Shown: positions 48,494 through 56,944, counted from the stretch's first letter. The stretch is DNA of 64,000 nucleotides from Flavobacteriia bacterium (GCA_947446925.1 CANFHU010000007.1:1-64000), one strand, 5' to 3'. Program-made: numbers and translations. Notes: a model not told the origin generated them from the letters alone.

Positions 48494-48664
48494 ATGGAAA
48501 GTCAAAAATTAAAATCTGAAGTTGAATACAGACGTGCTTTACAGCGATTTGAAATGATTTTTCTATCAAAAAAAGATACTAAGGAAAGTAATGAAGCAGA
48601 TGAATTAGCAAAACTTATTCATGAATATGAGGATCTACATTATAAAATTGATACCCCAAAATAA
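48494..48664 (+). CDS. Orphan HigA-type N-terminal domain, 56 residues
   Basis: The product EYRRALQRFEMIFLSKKDT...EADELAKLIHEYEDLHYKID parallels the N-terminal half of the HigA antitoxin at 3346 (EEYTLALVRMEELFDV...LITLIDLYENEHYKIE). It ends after 56 residues, before the HTH would begin. No toxin gene is adjacent. It may be a remnant of a TA locus or a small free-standing antagonist. Confidence 0.6.
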   Translation: MESQKLKSEVEYRRALQRFEMIFLSKKDTKESNEADELAKLIHEYEDLHYKIDTPK

Positions 48665-48681
48665 ATAAATAAACATATTAA

Positions 48682-49155
48682 ATGAACTCAGAAATTTCCA
48701 ACATCATCCATAAACTTTCCCTACAACCGCATCCAGAAGGCGGATTTTATAAAGAAACGTATCGTTCTGCAGACACCTGTTTGGATGGTTCACGCAATCT
48801 TCAAACGGCTATCTATTTTTTATTGACTTCCGATCATGTTTCGCATTTTCACCGAATTAAAAGTGATGAAATTTGGTATTTCCATGCTGGAAGCCCATTG
48901 ATTGTTCATACATTAACCGATGAAGGTCATACACAACACTTAGTTGGAAATGATCTGTTAGCAGGTCAAACACCTCAACTTCTTGTGCCTAAGAATACCA
49001 TATTTGGTTCTTCCGTTCTTGAAAAAGACAGTTATTCATTGGTTTCGTGTTCGGTTGCACCTGGTTTTGATTTTGCAGATTTTGAATTATTTTCGAAAGA
49101 AGATTTAATGAAAGACTATGCAGATTTTGAAGGGATTATTAATTTATTGACGTGA
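48682..49155 (+). CDS. Cupin family protein (DUF985)
   Basis: The 157-residue protein begins with LSLQPHPEGGFYKETYRS. TAIYFLLTSDHVSHFHRIKSDEIWYFHAG carries the His-x-His...Glu metal-type site of DUF985/YML079w cupins. LVSCSVAPGFDFADFELFSKEDL is the conserved end. Reaction unknown; relatives have been linked to sugar or epimerase-like folds. It follows the small orphan gene after 17 bp. Confidence 0.85.
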   Translation: MNSEISNIIHKLSLQPHPEGGFYKETYRSADTCLDGSRNLQTAIYFLLTSDHVSHFHRIKSDEIWYFHAGSPLIVHTLTDEGHTQHLVGNDLLAGQTPQLLVPKNTIFGSSVLEKDSYSLVSCSVAPGFDFADFELFSKEDLMKDYADFEGIINLLT

Positions 49156-49189
49156 TTTTTTTGTATATTTGATTGTAAATTGATTAGAT

Positions 49190-49375
49190 ATGAAAATCAC
49201 AATTAAACAAGGGACTTACGATGAAATTAACGTTATTAACGTAAAAGAATTTCAAGAAAAGGCAAAGTTTGTCCTAGAAAACATTGTTAATCCTCAGATA
49301 GAAATTGCGAAACATAATTCTATTCAATTAACTAATGTTCAAAAAGCACATTCAAATTGCAACATCCAAATTTAA
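49190..49375 (+). CDS. Small protein overlapping a zeta-like toxin (possible antitoxin)
   Basis: The 61-residue acidic-to-neutral helical protein (MKITIKQGTYDEINVINVKEFQEKAKFVLENIV...) overlaps the next gene by 19 bp in another frame, as many antitoxins do. A -7-like TATATTTG lies at 49164-49171, upstream of its ATG at 49190. The antitoxin role rests only on size and position; it does not look like the epsilon family. Confidence 0.5.
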   Translation: MKITIKQGTYDEINVINVKEFQEKAKFVLENIVNPQIEIAKHNSIQLTNVQKAHSNCNIQI

Positions 49376-49983
49376 TTATCATTGCAGGTTGTAACGGTGC
49401 TGGAAAATCTACCTTTTCCTCTACATTAGTAGATGATTTAGTACCTTTTGATTACGATAAAAGATTTTTAGAGGTTTATGAAACATTAAGAGATTCCGAG
49501 TTTCGAGAACAATTTGCTATTAATCACGTTACTGAAGAGTTAACCAATACTATTCAAAAATCATTTTTAGAAAAAAAATCATTTTGTTTTGAAACTAATT
49601 TTCATGTTTATCCTTCAAATTGGATAAATGAAGCAAAGAAAAATGGATTTATAATACAATTATATTTCTTTTGTCTTGAAAGTCTAGATATAGCAAAAGA
49701 TCGAGTTAAAACACGAACTTTAAATAAAGGTCATTTTGTAAATGATAGTACAATAGACTTTAAGTGGAAAGAAGGATATAAAAATTTCAATGTACATTTT
49801 TCAGATTTTGACAAAATAATTGTTATAGATAATTCTACTATCAATCTTCCAACTGTTTTATTTCAAATGACAAAAAAAACTTCAGATTCCTATGAAATAT
49901 TAGTGCCCTCCCAACAATTTCCAGAATTTATAAAAAATCGATTACCTTCAATATTTGAATTACTACCAAAAAATGACAAATAA
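49357..49983 (+). CDS. Zeta-toxin-like P-loop kinase
   Basis: The 208-residue protein starts at a TTG (no ATG lies between the upstream in-frame stop and the P-loop). Its Walker A loop [16 protein letters not shown] is at 7-22, with SFCFETNFHVYPSNWINEAKKNGF following the P-loop domain. FFCLESLDIAKDRVKTRTLNKGHFV is the zeta-type Arg/Lys region that contacts ATP or the sugar substrate. Zeta toxins phosphorylate UDP-N-acetyl sugars. Its end overlaps the ribD start by 11 bp. Confidence 0.75.
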   Translation: MQHPNLIIIAGCNGAGKSTFSSTLVDDLVPFDYDKRFLEVYETLRDSEFREQFAINHVTEELTNTIQKSFLEKKSFCFETNFHVYPSNWINEAKKNGFIIQLYFFCLESLDIAKDRVKTRTLNKGHFVNDSTIDFKWKEGYKNFNVHFSDFDKIIVIDNSTINLPTVLFQMTKKTSDSYEILVPSQQFPEFIKNRLPSIFELLPKNDK

Positions 49984-51022
49984 TTTAGATTCTGATATCC
50001 GTTTCATGCAACGTTGCATCGACCTCGCTCAATTGGGAAGTGGTTATGTTGCTCCAAATCCGATGGTTGGAGCTGTGATTGTACTAAACAACGAAATTAT
50101 AGGCGAAGGCTTTCATCAAAAATACGGTGAGGCGCATGCGGAAGTAAATGCAATCAACGCTGTTGACGATAAAAGTCTACTATCTGAAGCTACCATTTAT
50201 GTAAGTTTAGAACCATGTGCTCATCATGGAAAAACACCTCCTTGTGCGGATTTATTGGTGACACACAAATTTAAAAGGGTGGTCATTGGATGTGTAGACT
50301 CGAATGAATTAGTAGCAGGAAAAGGTATTGAACGACTAAAAGACGCAGGAATTGAGGTAACTGTTGGAGTTCTTGAAAAGGAATGTAAATCGCTCAACAA
50401 ACGTTTTTTCACCTATTTAAACAAACAACGTCCTTACATCGTATTAAAATGGGCACAAACCCAAGATGGCTATATTGATCGTCCACGGGAAGAAGAAATT
50501 ACAGAACGAAAAATCAATTGGATTAGTGCACCCGAAACACAATCGCTCGTGCATCATTGGCGCAGTCAAGAACCAGCGATTTTAGTTGGTTGGAAAACAG
50601 TGGAGCATGACAATCCTAGTTTGACAGTTCGTGAAGTTAGCGGTAAAAATCCTTTGCGCGTGATCATTGACAGTCAGTTGAATATGCCACAAGATTCTAC
50701 TGTCTACACCGATGGTGACCGCACCGTGATTATCAATAAAATCAAGACGGAAACGATTGGTAATGTGGAATTAATCAAACTCAATCAAATCAATACAAAG
50801 AACATTCTGGATGTATTATACAACCTTCAAATTAGTTCTGTGTTTGTAGAAGGCGGAAGCAGTACGATCCAACATTTTTTAGTGGATGGTTACTGGGATG
50901 AAGCACGTGTAATTGTTGGTCAGCATACTTTTGGTGATGGAATTAAAGCACCAAGAATGTCAGGCGCACCGAGTAGAACATATACATTCGCAGGAGATAC
51001 GGTGCATCATTATATGAAGTAA
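49973..51022 (+). CDS. ribD: Bifunctional pyrimidine deaminase/reductase of riboflavin synthesis
   Basis: Started at ATG 49973, the protein has 349 residues. The deaminase domain has AHAEVNAI and SLEPCAHHGKTPPCADLL, giving the zinc ligands His/Cys/Cys and the catalytic Glu. The reductase domain holds YIVLKWAQTQDGYIDRP, RSQEPAILVGWKTVEHDNPSLTVR and SVFVEGGSSTIQHFL. It carries out two early steps from the GTP-derived pyrimidine. The other rib genes are not in this window. Confidence 0.95.
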   Translation: MTNNLDSDIRFMQRCIDLAQLGSGYVAPNPMVGAVIVLNNEIIGEGFHQKYGEAHAEVNAINAVDDKSLLSEATIYVSLEPCAHHGKTPPCADLLVTHKFKRVVIGCVDSNELVAGKGIERLKDAGIEVTVGVLEKECKSLNKRFFTYLNKQRPYIVLKWAQTQDGYIDRPREEEITERKINWISAPETQSLVHHWRSQEPAILVGWKTVEHDNPSLTVREVSGKNPLRVIIDSQLNMPQDSTVYTDGDRTVIINKIKTETIGNVELIKLNQINTKNILDVLYNLQISSVFVEGGSSTIQHFLVDGYWDEARVIVGQHTFGDGIKAPRMSGAPSRTYTFAGDTVHHYMK

Positions 51023-51037
51023 AAGATTTATTTTTTT

Positions 51038-51156
51038 AACACAAAGACACGGAGATTTTCACAAAGGACACAGAGTTTTTTTTGTTTGTCGCAGCGATTG
51101 TATGAGATTTTGACGCATAAATATTTGTGTTTTTCCGTGCCATTGTGTTCTTCGTT
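51038..51156. repeat. Imperfect inverted repeat between ribD and the EamA gene
   Basis: The left part has ACACAAAGACACGGAG and ACAAAGGACACAGAG; the right has TTTTCCGTGCCATTGTGTTC. Arms such as GACACGGA/TCCGTGCC can pair with mismatches over about 100 bp. The style matches intergenic repeats common in Bacteroidota genomes. Confidence 0.55.
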
Positions 51157-51256
51157 ATTAAAAACCATATTAAAACCGTCTCAATAGAAATATTATGTAT
51201 AATTTAATTCAAGTATATAACTCAAAATTTATAAATCATAACTCATAATCCCTCCC

Positions 51257-52156
51257 ATGTTCTCTATCCTCATTTCTGTACTCGCAACCACTTGGATTTT
51301 CATTCTCTTCAAACTTTTCCCTAAATATGGAGTAAATACTTTTCAAGCGATTGTTATTAATTATCTCACCGCATGTATTTGTGGTATCTTGTTGTACGGA
51401 AACACCCTTACCAAAGACGCATTTGAACATACTTCTTGGATTCCATTTGTGTTTTTGTGTGGGATATTATTCATCAGCCTTTTCTATTTAATGGGACTCA
51501 GTTCCCAGCGCAACGGAATGTCCATTACCTCTGTAGCAGTAAAAATGAGCATGGCAATTTCCATGGGATTGATGATTTTCATTTACCACGAATCTATAAC
51601 AACATTAAAAATAGTCGGAATCCTACTAGCAATTCTCGGCGTAATTACAATGAGTTATGAGCGAAAACAGTTACGAGTGACGACAGTTATAAGTGAAGAA
51701 ACTCGTAACTCGTCACCTATTTCTCGTAACTTAATTCTATTTGCAATCTTCCTCGGTTGCGGACTTTTGGATGTTATTTTAAATTACGTGCAATCTTTTC
51801 ATCTAGATCATTTAAGCACTTCGTTATTTAGTGCTTTCGGATTAGGGATGGCGGGTGTTTTTGGAGGAATTGTATTGCTTGTTACTATTATTCACAAAAA
51901 AGAAAAACTGGAAAAAAAGAGCATCCTTGCGGGGATTTTACTAGGGATACCAAATTATTTTTCCATCTATTACCTAATCAAATCGTATTCTTCCACTTCT
52001 TGGTCAGATTCAACAGTGTTAGCAGTATTAAACGTTACGACGGTAATTACCTCTACCCTAGCCGGCTTGTTACTATTTAAAGAAAAACTAAACCTTCAAA
52101 AAAGCATCGGATTGGTCTTATCTCTACTCGCAATCGCCTGCTTTTATTTTGCGTGA
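51257..52156 (+). CDS. EamA-family (DMT) transporter
   Basis: The 299-residue membrane protein has about ten hydrophobic helices in two similar halves (for example FSILISVLATTWIFILF, IVINYLTACICGILL, IFISLFYLMGLSS, and later LILFAIFLGCGLLDVIL, AGVFGGIVLLVTII). The end TVLAVLNVTTVITSTLAGLLLFKEKLNLQKSIGLVLSLLAI is the EamA signature. It is a likely metabolite exporter of unknown substrate. Confidence 0.88.
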   Translation: MFSILISVLATTWIFILFKLFPKYGVNTFQAIVINYLTACICGILLYGNTLTKDAFEHTSWIPFVFLCGILFISLFYLMGLSSQRNGMSITSVAVKMSMAISMGLMIFIYHESITTLKIVGILLAILGVITMSYERKQLRVTTVISEETRNSSPISRNLILFAIFLGCGLLDVILNYVQSFHLDHLSTSLFSAFGLGMAGVFGGIVLLVTIIHKKEKLEKKSILAGILLGIPNYFSIYYLIKSYSSTSWSDSTVLAVLNVTTVITSTLAGLLLFKEKLNLQKSIGLVLSLLAIACFYFA

Positions 52157-52172
52157 ACTTCTATAAATTGCT

Positions 52173-52330
52173 TTTTCTTCGTTTTTTTATAAACTCCTTT
52201 TAATTCCCTGCGCTGCCGTTTGGTCTTCGAAAGCAACGCTTTCTCTCCTCATTTACTTATGTAATCCCGATAGCTATCGGGAGCGGGTTTAATTTTTTGT
52301 TTGCCTCAAAAAATCTAATTTTTAGAACTC
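52173..52330 (+). repeat. Dispersed intergenic repeat, copy 4 (longest form)
   Basis: It contains all blocks: AAATTGCTTTTTCTTCG, TTCCCTGCGCTGCCGTTTGG, TCTTCGAAAGCAACG, CTCCTCATTTACTTATG, the perfect CCCGATAGCTATCGGG hairpin and TGTTTGCCTCAAAAAATC. It lies between the EamA gene and mtaB. Confidence 0.9.
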
Positions 52331-52364
52331 CCCTTGCGAAGTAATTCCTTATTTTTGTGTCATT

Positions 52365-53666
52365 ATGATTCAATACAAAAAAGTTGCTTTTTACACCTTG
52401 GGTTGCAAATTAAATTTCTCAGAAACATCTACTATTGCTCGATTATTTGAAGATGCTGGTTTTGCCAAAGTAGATTTTGAGGACGCACCCGATGTCTTTG
52501 TGATAAATACCTGTTCTGTTACTGAAAATGCAGATAAAAAGTGTAAACAACTGGTTAAAAAAGCCTTGAAAGTGAATCCGAATGCATTCGTGACCATTGT
52601 TGGCTGTTATGCGCAACTTAAACCAGAAGAAATCGGAAAAATTCCTGGGGTGGATTTGGTATTGGGCGCGAATGAAAAATTTGATATTCTTGCTTATTTA
52701 GAGCAAACCGATAAAAAAGAAGAAGCACAAGTTTCTTACCAAAACATCAAAGAAACGCAAGAATTTATTCCGTCGTTTTCCTATGGTGACAGAACACGCT
52801 CATTTTTAAAAGTACAAGACGGCTGTGATTATTTCTGTACGTTTTGTACCATTCCATTAGCACGCGGTAAAAGTCGCAATGCAAGTATCGCCGAAACCTT
52901 AGTGGAAGCAACCAAAATTGCAGAAACAGAGATTAAAGAAGTCGTGTTGACAGGCGTGAATATTGGTGACTTTGGTCAAGGAGAAGGAGAAAATTTCTTT
53001 CAATTAATTCAAGCCTTAGACAAAGTAGAAGGCATTGATCGTTATCGTATTTCGTCGATTGAACCAAACTTACTTTCTAATGAAATCATTGATTTTTGTT
53101 TGACCGATTCGCGAAAATTTGTTCCGCATTTCCATATCCCTTTACAAGTTGGTAATGATCGTATCTTGAAAGCAATGCGCAGAAAATACGAGCGTTCCTT
53201 GTATGCAGAACGCGTAACACAAATCAAATCTTTACGCACGGATTGTTGTATTGGTGTGGATGTGATTGTTGGTTTCCCTGGAGAAACCGATGAAGAATTT
53301 TTAGATTCTTACAACTTCATTCAAAGTCTTCCGATTTCTTACATACACGTATTTACCTATTCCGAACGCGCGAATACAAGCGCACCTAAATTAGGAGAAT
53401 TCGTACCGATGGAGAAACGTAAAGAGCGCAGTAAAATGTTACATATCCTTTCCGATAAAAAGAAACGTGCTTTTTACGAGGAGAATATTGGAACCGAACG
53501 TACCGTACTTTTCGAAGCGGAGGAAGAAGAAGGAATGATGTATGGATTTACCGAAAATTATGTGAAAGTAAAAACACCTTTTCAAGCGGAATTGGTGAAT
53601 AATTTCCGTAAGGTTCGCTTGACCAACATCGATCGCGATGGGATTATGAAGATTGAATTCATTTAA
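52365..53666 (+). CDS. mtaB: tRNA (N6-threonylcarbamoyladenosine(37)-C2)-methylthiotransferase
   Basis: The 433-residue radical SAM enzyme makes ms2t6A37 in tRNA. The UPF0004 N-terminal part has FYTLGCKLNFSET and VINTCSVTENADKKC, and the CDYFCTFCTIPLARGKSR motif (CxxxCxxC) near residue 150 holds the radical SAM cluster. VVLTGVNIGDFG and VGFPGETDEEF are family markers. A TRAM domain closes the protein. The gene has a -7-like TATTTTTG at 52350. Confidence 0.94.
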   Translation: MIQYKKVAFYTLGCKLNFSETSTIARLFEDAGFAKVDFEDAPDVFVINTCSVTENADKKCKQLVKKALKVNPNAFVTIVGCYAQLKPEEIGKIPGVDLVLGANEKFDILAYLEQTDKKEEAQVSYQNIKETQEFIPSFSYGDRTRSFLKVQDGCDYFCTFCTIPLARGKSRNASIAETLVEATKIAETEIKEVVLTGVNIGDFGQGEGENFFQLIQALDKVEGIDRYRISSIEPNLLSNEIIDFCLTDSRKFVPHFHIPLQVGNDRILKAMRRKYERSLYAERVTQIKSLRTDCCIGVDVIVGFPGETDEEFLDSYNFIQSLPISYIHVFTYSERANTSAPKLGEFVPMEKRKERSKMLHILSDKKKRAFYEENIGTERTVLFEAEEEEGMMYGFTENYVKVKTPFQAELVNNFRKVRLTNIDRDGIMKIEFI

Positions 53667-53675
53667 ATCAACATT

Positions 53676-55280
53676 ATGAAAATGATTAAATTAATTTGTC
53701 TGTTACTTTGTTTAAGTACAGTTAATATTGCTATGGGACAAGATTACCTTAAGCGATTCAAACAACTCGATGTACTTAACTATGATTTAAAGATTAATCT
53801 CTTTGAAAAACAAAACAAGATTGTTGTTAATGAAAATGTGACCATTCAATTTCTGCAAAAAACAGATTCTTTTCAATTAGATTTGGTTGGAAGGTTTGAG
53901 GATAGTTTAGGGATGAAAGTGTCTTCTATCACTTATGAAAATCAACCTATTTCTTTTAAACAGTATTCAGATAAAATAACATTATATTCTAGTTCAATTT
54001 CCAAGGGGGATAATAGTACGTTTAGCATTCAATTTGAAGGAATTCCTACAGACGGATTAATCATTGGACAGAATAAATTTGGCGAGCGTACCTACTTCGC
54101 TGACAATTGGCCAATGCGCGCGAAACATTGGTTTGCCTGTGTGGATCATCCTTCGGATAAGGCGATGGTGAAAATAGAAATTAAAGCGCCAAAAGGATAT
54201 GAAGTTGTTTCCAATGGAATGGAGATTAGTTTCACGACTTCACATCCACAAAATACATCTATATATTTTGAAACAAAAATCCCAATCCCAACAAAAGTAA
54301 TCGTTTTCGGAGCCGCGAACTTCGAGAAACAAACTTTAGCTCGCAAGAAAAATCAAGTAGAAATCACCAATTTTGTGTATCCACAAGATAAAGAGAAAGG
54401 ATTCAAAGATTTTGAACAGACAGATACCATTTTATCATATTTCGAGGCGAAAATCGGTAAATTCCCTTTCGAAAAATTATACAATGTGCAGTCGACTACT
54501 ATGTATGGAGGCATGGAGAATGCTGGGTGTATTTTTTACGATGAAAAAGTAATTACAGGAAAAGGGAACATCAACGAATTAATCGCGCATGAAATCGTGC
54601 ATCAGTGGTTTGGGAATTCGGCAACGGAACTCGATTGGCCACACCTATGGTTGAGCGAAGGTTTTGCTACCTACCTAACCGATTTATATATCGAAGATCA
54701 CAAAGGGAAAGGCGCTTTTTTGAGTCAATTGCGTAAACAACGGGAAGCTGTTATTCGTTTCTCTACCAAAAATAAGTTACCATTGAAAGACACCCTTTCG
54801 ACAAACACCCAAGACATGCTAAATACAAATGCCTATCAAAAGGGGGCATGGATTTTACATATGCTTCGTGAAAAAATCGGCAAAGAATTATTTTGGAAAG
54901 CAATTGCAACTTATTACGACACCTATAAATTCAGTAATGCAACATCCAAAGATTTTATACATGTATTTGAGCAAGTGACACATACGAATCTTACGCAATT
55001 TTACGAAGAATGGATTTGTCAATCAGGACATCCAATTCTAACGTATTCTATAGCGCAAAAGGAAGAAAAGGTGAAAATAAAATTTAGTCAAATTCAGCCA
55101 GAAAACTTTCATTTCTCCTTAGAATTTTTAGTTTTGTATGAAGACAATACGAAAGAAATAAAAACGTTATTATTTAAGGATAAAGAAGCCAACTTAGAAT
55201 GGGCAACGCAAAAAAAAGTAACGAGTCTTAAGTTAGATCCAAATTTCAAATTATTGTTTGAAGAAAAAAATAAACCATGA
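53676..55280 (+). CDS. M1-family metallopeptidase, secreted
   Basis: The 534-residue aminopeptidase-like enzyme has a signal peptide (MKMIKLICLLLCLSTVNIAMG). The M1 exopeptidase motif YGGMENAG is near residue 280, and HEIVHQWFGNSATELDWPHLWLSEGFA is the HExxH zinc site with the third ligand Glu 18 residues later. The C-terminal domain is short compared with full aminopeptidase N. It overlaps the next gene by 4 bp. Confidence 0.92.
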   Translation: MKMIKLICLLLCLSTVNIAMGQDYLKRFKQLDVLNYDLKINLFEKQNKIVVNENVTIQFLQKTDSFQLDLVGRFEDSLGMKVSSITYENQPISFKQYSDKITLYSSSISKGDNSTFSIQFEGIPTDGLIIGQNKFGERTYFADNWPMRAKHWFACVDHPSDKAMVKIEIKAPKGYEVVSNGMEISFTTSHPQNTSIYFETKIPIPTKVIVFGAANFEKQTLARKKNQVEITNFVYPQDKEKGFKDFEQTDTILSYFEAKIGKFPFEKLYNVQSTTMYGGMENAGCIFYDEKVITGKGNINELIAHEIVHQWFGNSATELDWPHLWLSEGFATYLTDLYIEDHKGKGAFLSQLRKQREAVIRFSTKNKLPLKDTLSTNTQDMLNTNAYQKGAWILHMLREKIGKELFWKAIATYYDTYKFSNATSKDFIHVFEQVTHTNLTQFYEEWICQSGHPILTYSIAQKEEKVKIKFSQIQPENFHFSLEFLVLYEDNTKEIKTLLFKDKEANLEWATQKKVTSLKLDPNFKLLFEEKNKP

Positions 55281-55705
55281 AGTTATTACTCTTAAGTTTA
55301 ACCCTTTTCCTTTTCTCTGGTGCGTCCTTCAAGACGGATGATATTTTGGGTATGTGGTTAGACGAGAGTCAAAAACTGATTGTGGAGTGTTATAAATTTG
55401 ATAACAAATATTACGCGCGCATCAAATGGTTTAAAAATGAAAATAAAAAAATAGAGAAATTTTCCGAAAAAGGACTTCCAAAGTCGCAATGGGTGAATTA
55501 TAAAGTAATGGAGCACTTCACCTTTAATGGTGAATATTGGACCGGAGGAACAATTCACCAAATCAAAAAAGGGACCTCTTACGATGCGACTATTCACATG
55601 AAAAGTTACAACGCAATTGTGGTACGAGGATATGTCTTAGTGACACTTTTGGGTGACGACGTGAATTTTTCTAGGTATACAGGAGGGTTACCGAAGCAGG
55701 AATGA
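55277..55705 (+). CDS. DUF2147 secreted protein
   Basis: The 142-residue protein has a signal peptide (MKLLLLSLTLFLFSGASFK) and a DUF2147-type lipocalin-like core: DDILGMWLDESQKLIVECYKFDNKYYARIKWFK and YWTGGTIHQIKKGTSYDATIHM. Members are small secreted beta-barrels of unknown ligand. It overlaps the M1 peptidase gene as ATGA and ends 4 bp before a repeat cluster. Confidence 0.82.
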   Translation: MKLLLLSLTLFLFSGASFKTDDILGMWLDESQKLIVECYKFDNKYYARIKWFKNENKKIEKFSEKGLPKSQWVNYKVMEHFTFNGEYWTGGTIHQIKKGTSYDATIHMKSYNAIVVRGYVLVTLLGDDVNFSRYTGGLPKQE

Positions 55706-55709
55706 TGGC

Positions 55710-55789
55710 TTCGAGAGCCTCAGCCACCATTGTTTGAGAGCCTCAGCCACCATTGTTCGAGAGCCTCAGCCACCATTGTTCGAGAGCCA
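55710..55789 (+). repeat. Tandem cluster of the TTCGAGAGCCTCAGCC repeat, 23-bp period
   Basis: GAGAGCCTCAGCCACCATTG recurs three times at a 23-bp step, followed by a broken fourth copy. It starts just after the DUF2147 stop codon. Inverted copies are found at 56258-56299 on the other side of the GIY-YIG gene. Confidence 0.92.
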
Positions 55790-55897
55790 TAATCGTCATT
55801 ATTAAAGACCAAAACATACCTCAAAAACACTTTTTTTCTTCTATTTTAAAGTATTAAATGCGATTTTCTTTCTTAAATTAATGTAGAAAAGATTAGA

Positions 55898-56191
55898 ATG
55901 AAAGGGTATATGTACATTTTAGAATGTTCAAATGGTAGCTATTATACTGGCAGCACGATTAATTTAGAACGTAGAATACAACAACATCAATCAGGCGAAG
56001 GAGCAAAACACACAAAAAAATATTTACCTGTAAGATTGATTTATTTTGAAGAATTTAAACGCATTGATGAAGCCTTCTATAGAGAAAAGCAAGTCCAAAA
56101 TTGGAGTAGAAAAAAGAAAGAAGCTTTAATAAATGGAGAACTAGATAAATTGATTTATTTATCAATAGCTTTCAGAGATAAGCGTAGTTAA
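55898..56191 (+). CDS. Small single-domain GIY-YIG nuclease (UPF0213-like)
   Basis: The 97-residue protein has the compact GIY-YIG fold: YMYILECSNGSYYTGSTINLERRIQQH, where YIL...YTG is the GIY-YIG pair and the Arg in LERRIQQH is catalytic. HTKKYLPVRLIYFEEFKRIDEAFYREKQVQNW contains the conserved Glu helix. It resembles the single-domain GIY-YIG proteins found in several copies in some Bacteroidota genomes. It is flanked on both sides by clusters of one short repeat, direct on the left and inverted on the right. Confidence 0.88.
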   Translation: MKGYMYILECSNGSYYTGSTINLERRIQQHQSGEGAKHTKKYLPVRLIYFEEFKRIDEAFYREKQVQNWSRKKKEALINGELDKLIYLSIAFRDKRS

Positions 56192-56257
56192 GGTAAATTA
56201 TAATTAAGCAGTTTATGCTGTTGATATTAGATTAGAGTATACTATACTGACTGTGAC

Positions 56258-56299
56258 AGAGGCTCTCGATTTTAACGGTGGCTGAGGCTCTCGAAGCCC
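56258..56299 (-). repeat. Inverted cluster of the TTCGAGAGCCTCAGCC repeat
   Basis: GAGGCTCTCGA (56259-56269) and GGTGGCTGAGGCTCTCGAAG (56278-56297) are reverse copies of the left cluster. They lie immediately before the stop of the convergent DEAD-like gene. Confidence 0.9.
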
Positions 56300-56301
56300 C
56301 G

Positions 56302-56907
56302 TCACTCGATTACCATCGGATTCTCCAACACCGCATCCACTAGTCGTTCTGTGTATTTCTCCATTGCTGGGTTCATCACAATTTTTTGACATTTCGGGAA
56401 ACTTTCGGTCATACGAGTTACATGGGCAACAGAACTGAATTTTAAGCATTTTTCAGAATCAACTACTAAAAAGTATTTCAGTTTATTGATGTTAATACCA
56501 TTTTGAAAATAAAGTTCATTTACTCGTTTTGGAGTACCAATAACAATGTCGGCACCATTAAACAAATCGTTACGTTGTTTTACTTTTTCACGACTTTCAT
56601 ATGTAAGCGTATGAATCATTTCTGTACGCTTCGATATTTTCACCCAAAGTGCTTCGATATCTAAACAGGATTGGTTATCCGCTGCTACGATAAGAATACG
56701 CGGTGCATCATCGTTCGCTGGAACTTGAATTTTTTCAACAAATCCAGCAAGTAACGCGATTATCGCTTCTTGTTTTTTATCGTTTAAAATGAGAAGATCT
56801 CCCCCACTTTTCACGCGTTTTAAACAAGCAATTTGAAATTCTGAATCTACTTTTAATTCAAACTTTTCTAAATTTTCGATAAGTTGCTCAAACTTGATGT
56901 ACTGCAT
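56302..56907 (-). CDS. DEAD-box helicase-like protein, N-terminal domain only, degenerate
   Basis: The 201-residue protein follows the layout of helicase domain 1: FELKVDSEFQIACLKRVKSGGDLLILNDKK in place of the Q and Walker A motifs, RILIVAADNQSCLDIEALW for motif Ia, GADIVIGTPKRVNEL for the GxxP/TPGR region and KYFLVVDSEKCLKF for motif II. Walker A has lost GKT, and motif II reads DSEK instead of DEAD. The second RecA domain is absent. It is probably non-catalytic; an RNA-binding or regulatory role is possible. The start codon is abutted by three tandem decamers. Confidence 0.75.
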   Translation of the reverse strand: MQYIKFEQLIENLEKFELKVDSEFQIACLKRVKSGGDLLILNDKKQEAIIALLAGFVEKIQVPANDDAPRILIVAADNQSCLDIEALWVKISKRTEMIHTLTYESREKVKQRNDLFNGADIVIGTPKRVNELYFQNGININKLKYFLVVDSEKCLKFSSVAHVTRMTESFPKCQKIVMNPAMEKYTERLVDAVLENPMVIE

Positions 56908-56936
56908 TTTGGAAGGTTTTGGAAGGTTTTGGAAGG
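56907..56936 (-). repeat. Three tandem decamers ending in the start codon
   Basis: On the minus strand CCTTCCAAAA is repeated three times, the last A belonging to the ATG of the DEAD-like gene. Slippage here would change the spacing of the translation start region. Confidence 0.85.
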
Positions 56937-56944
56937 TATAAAAA

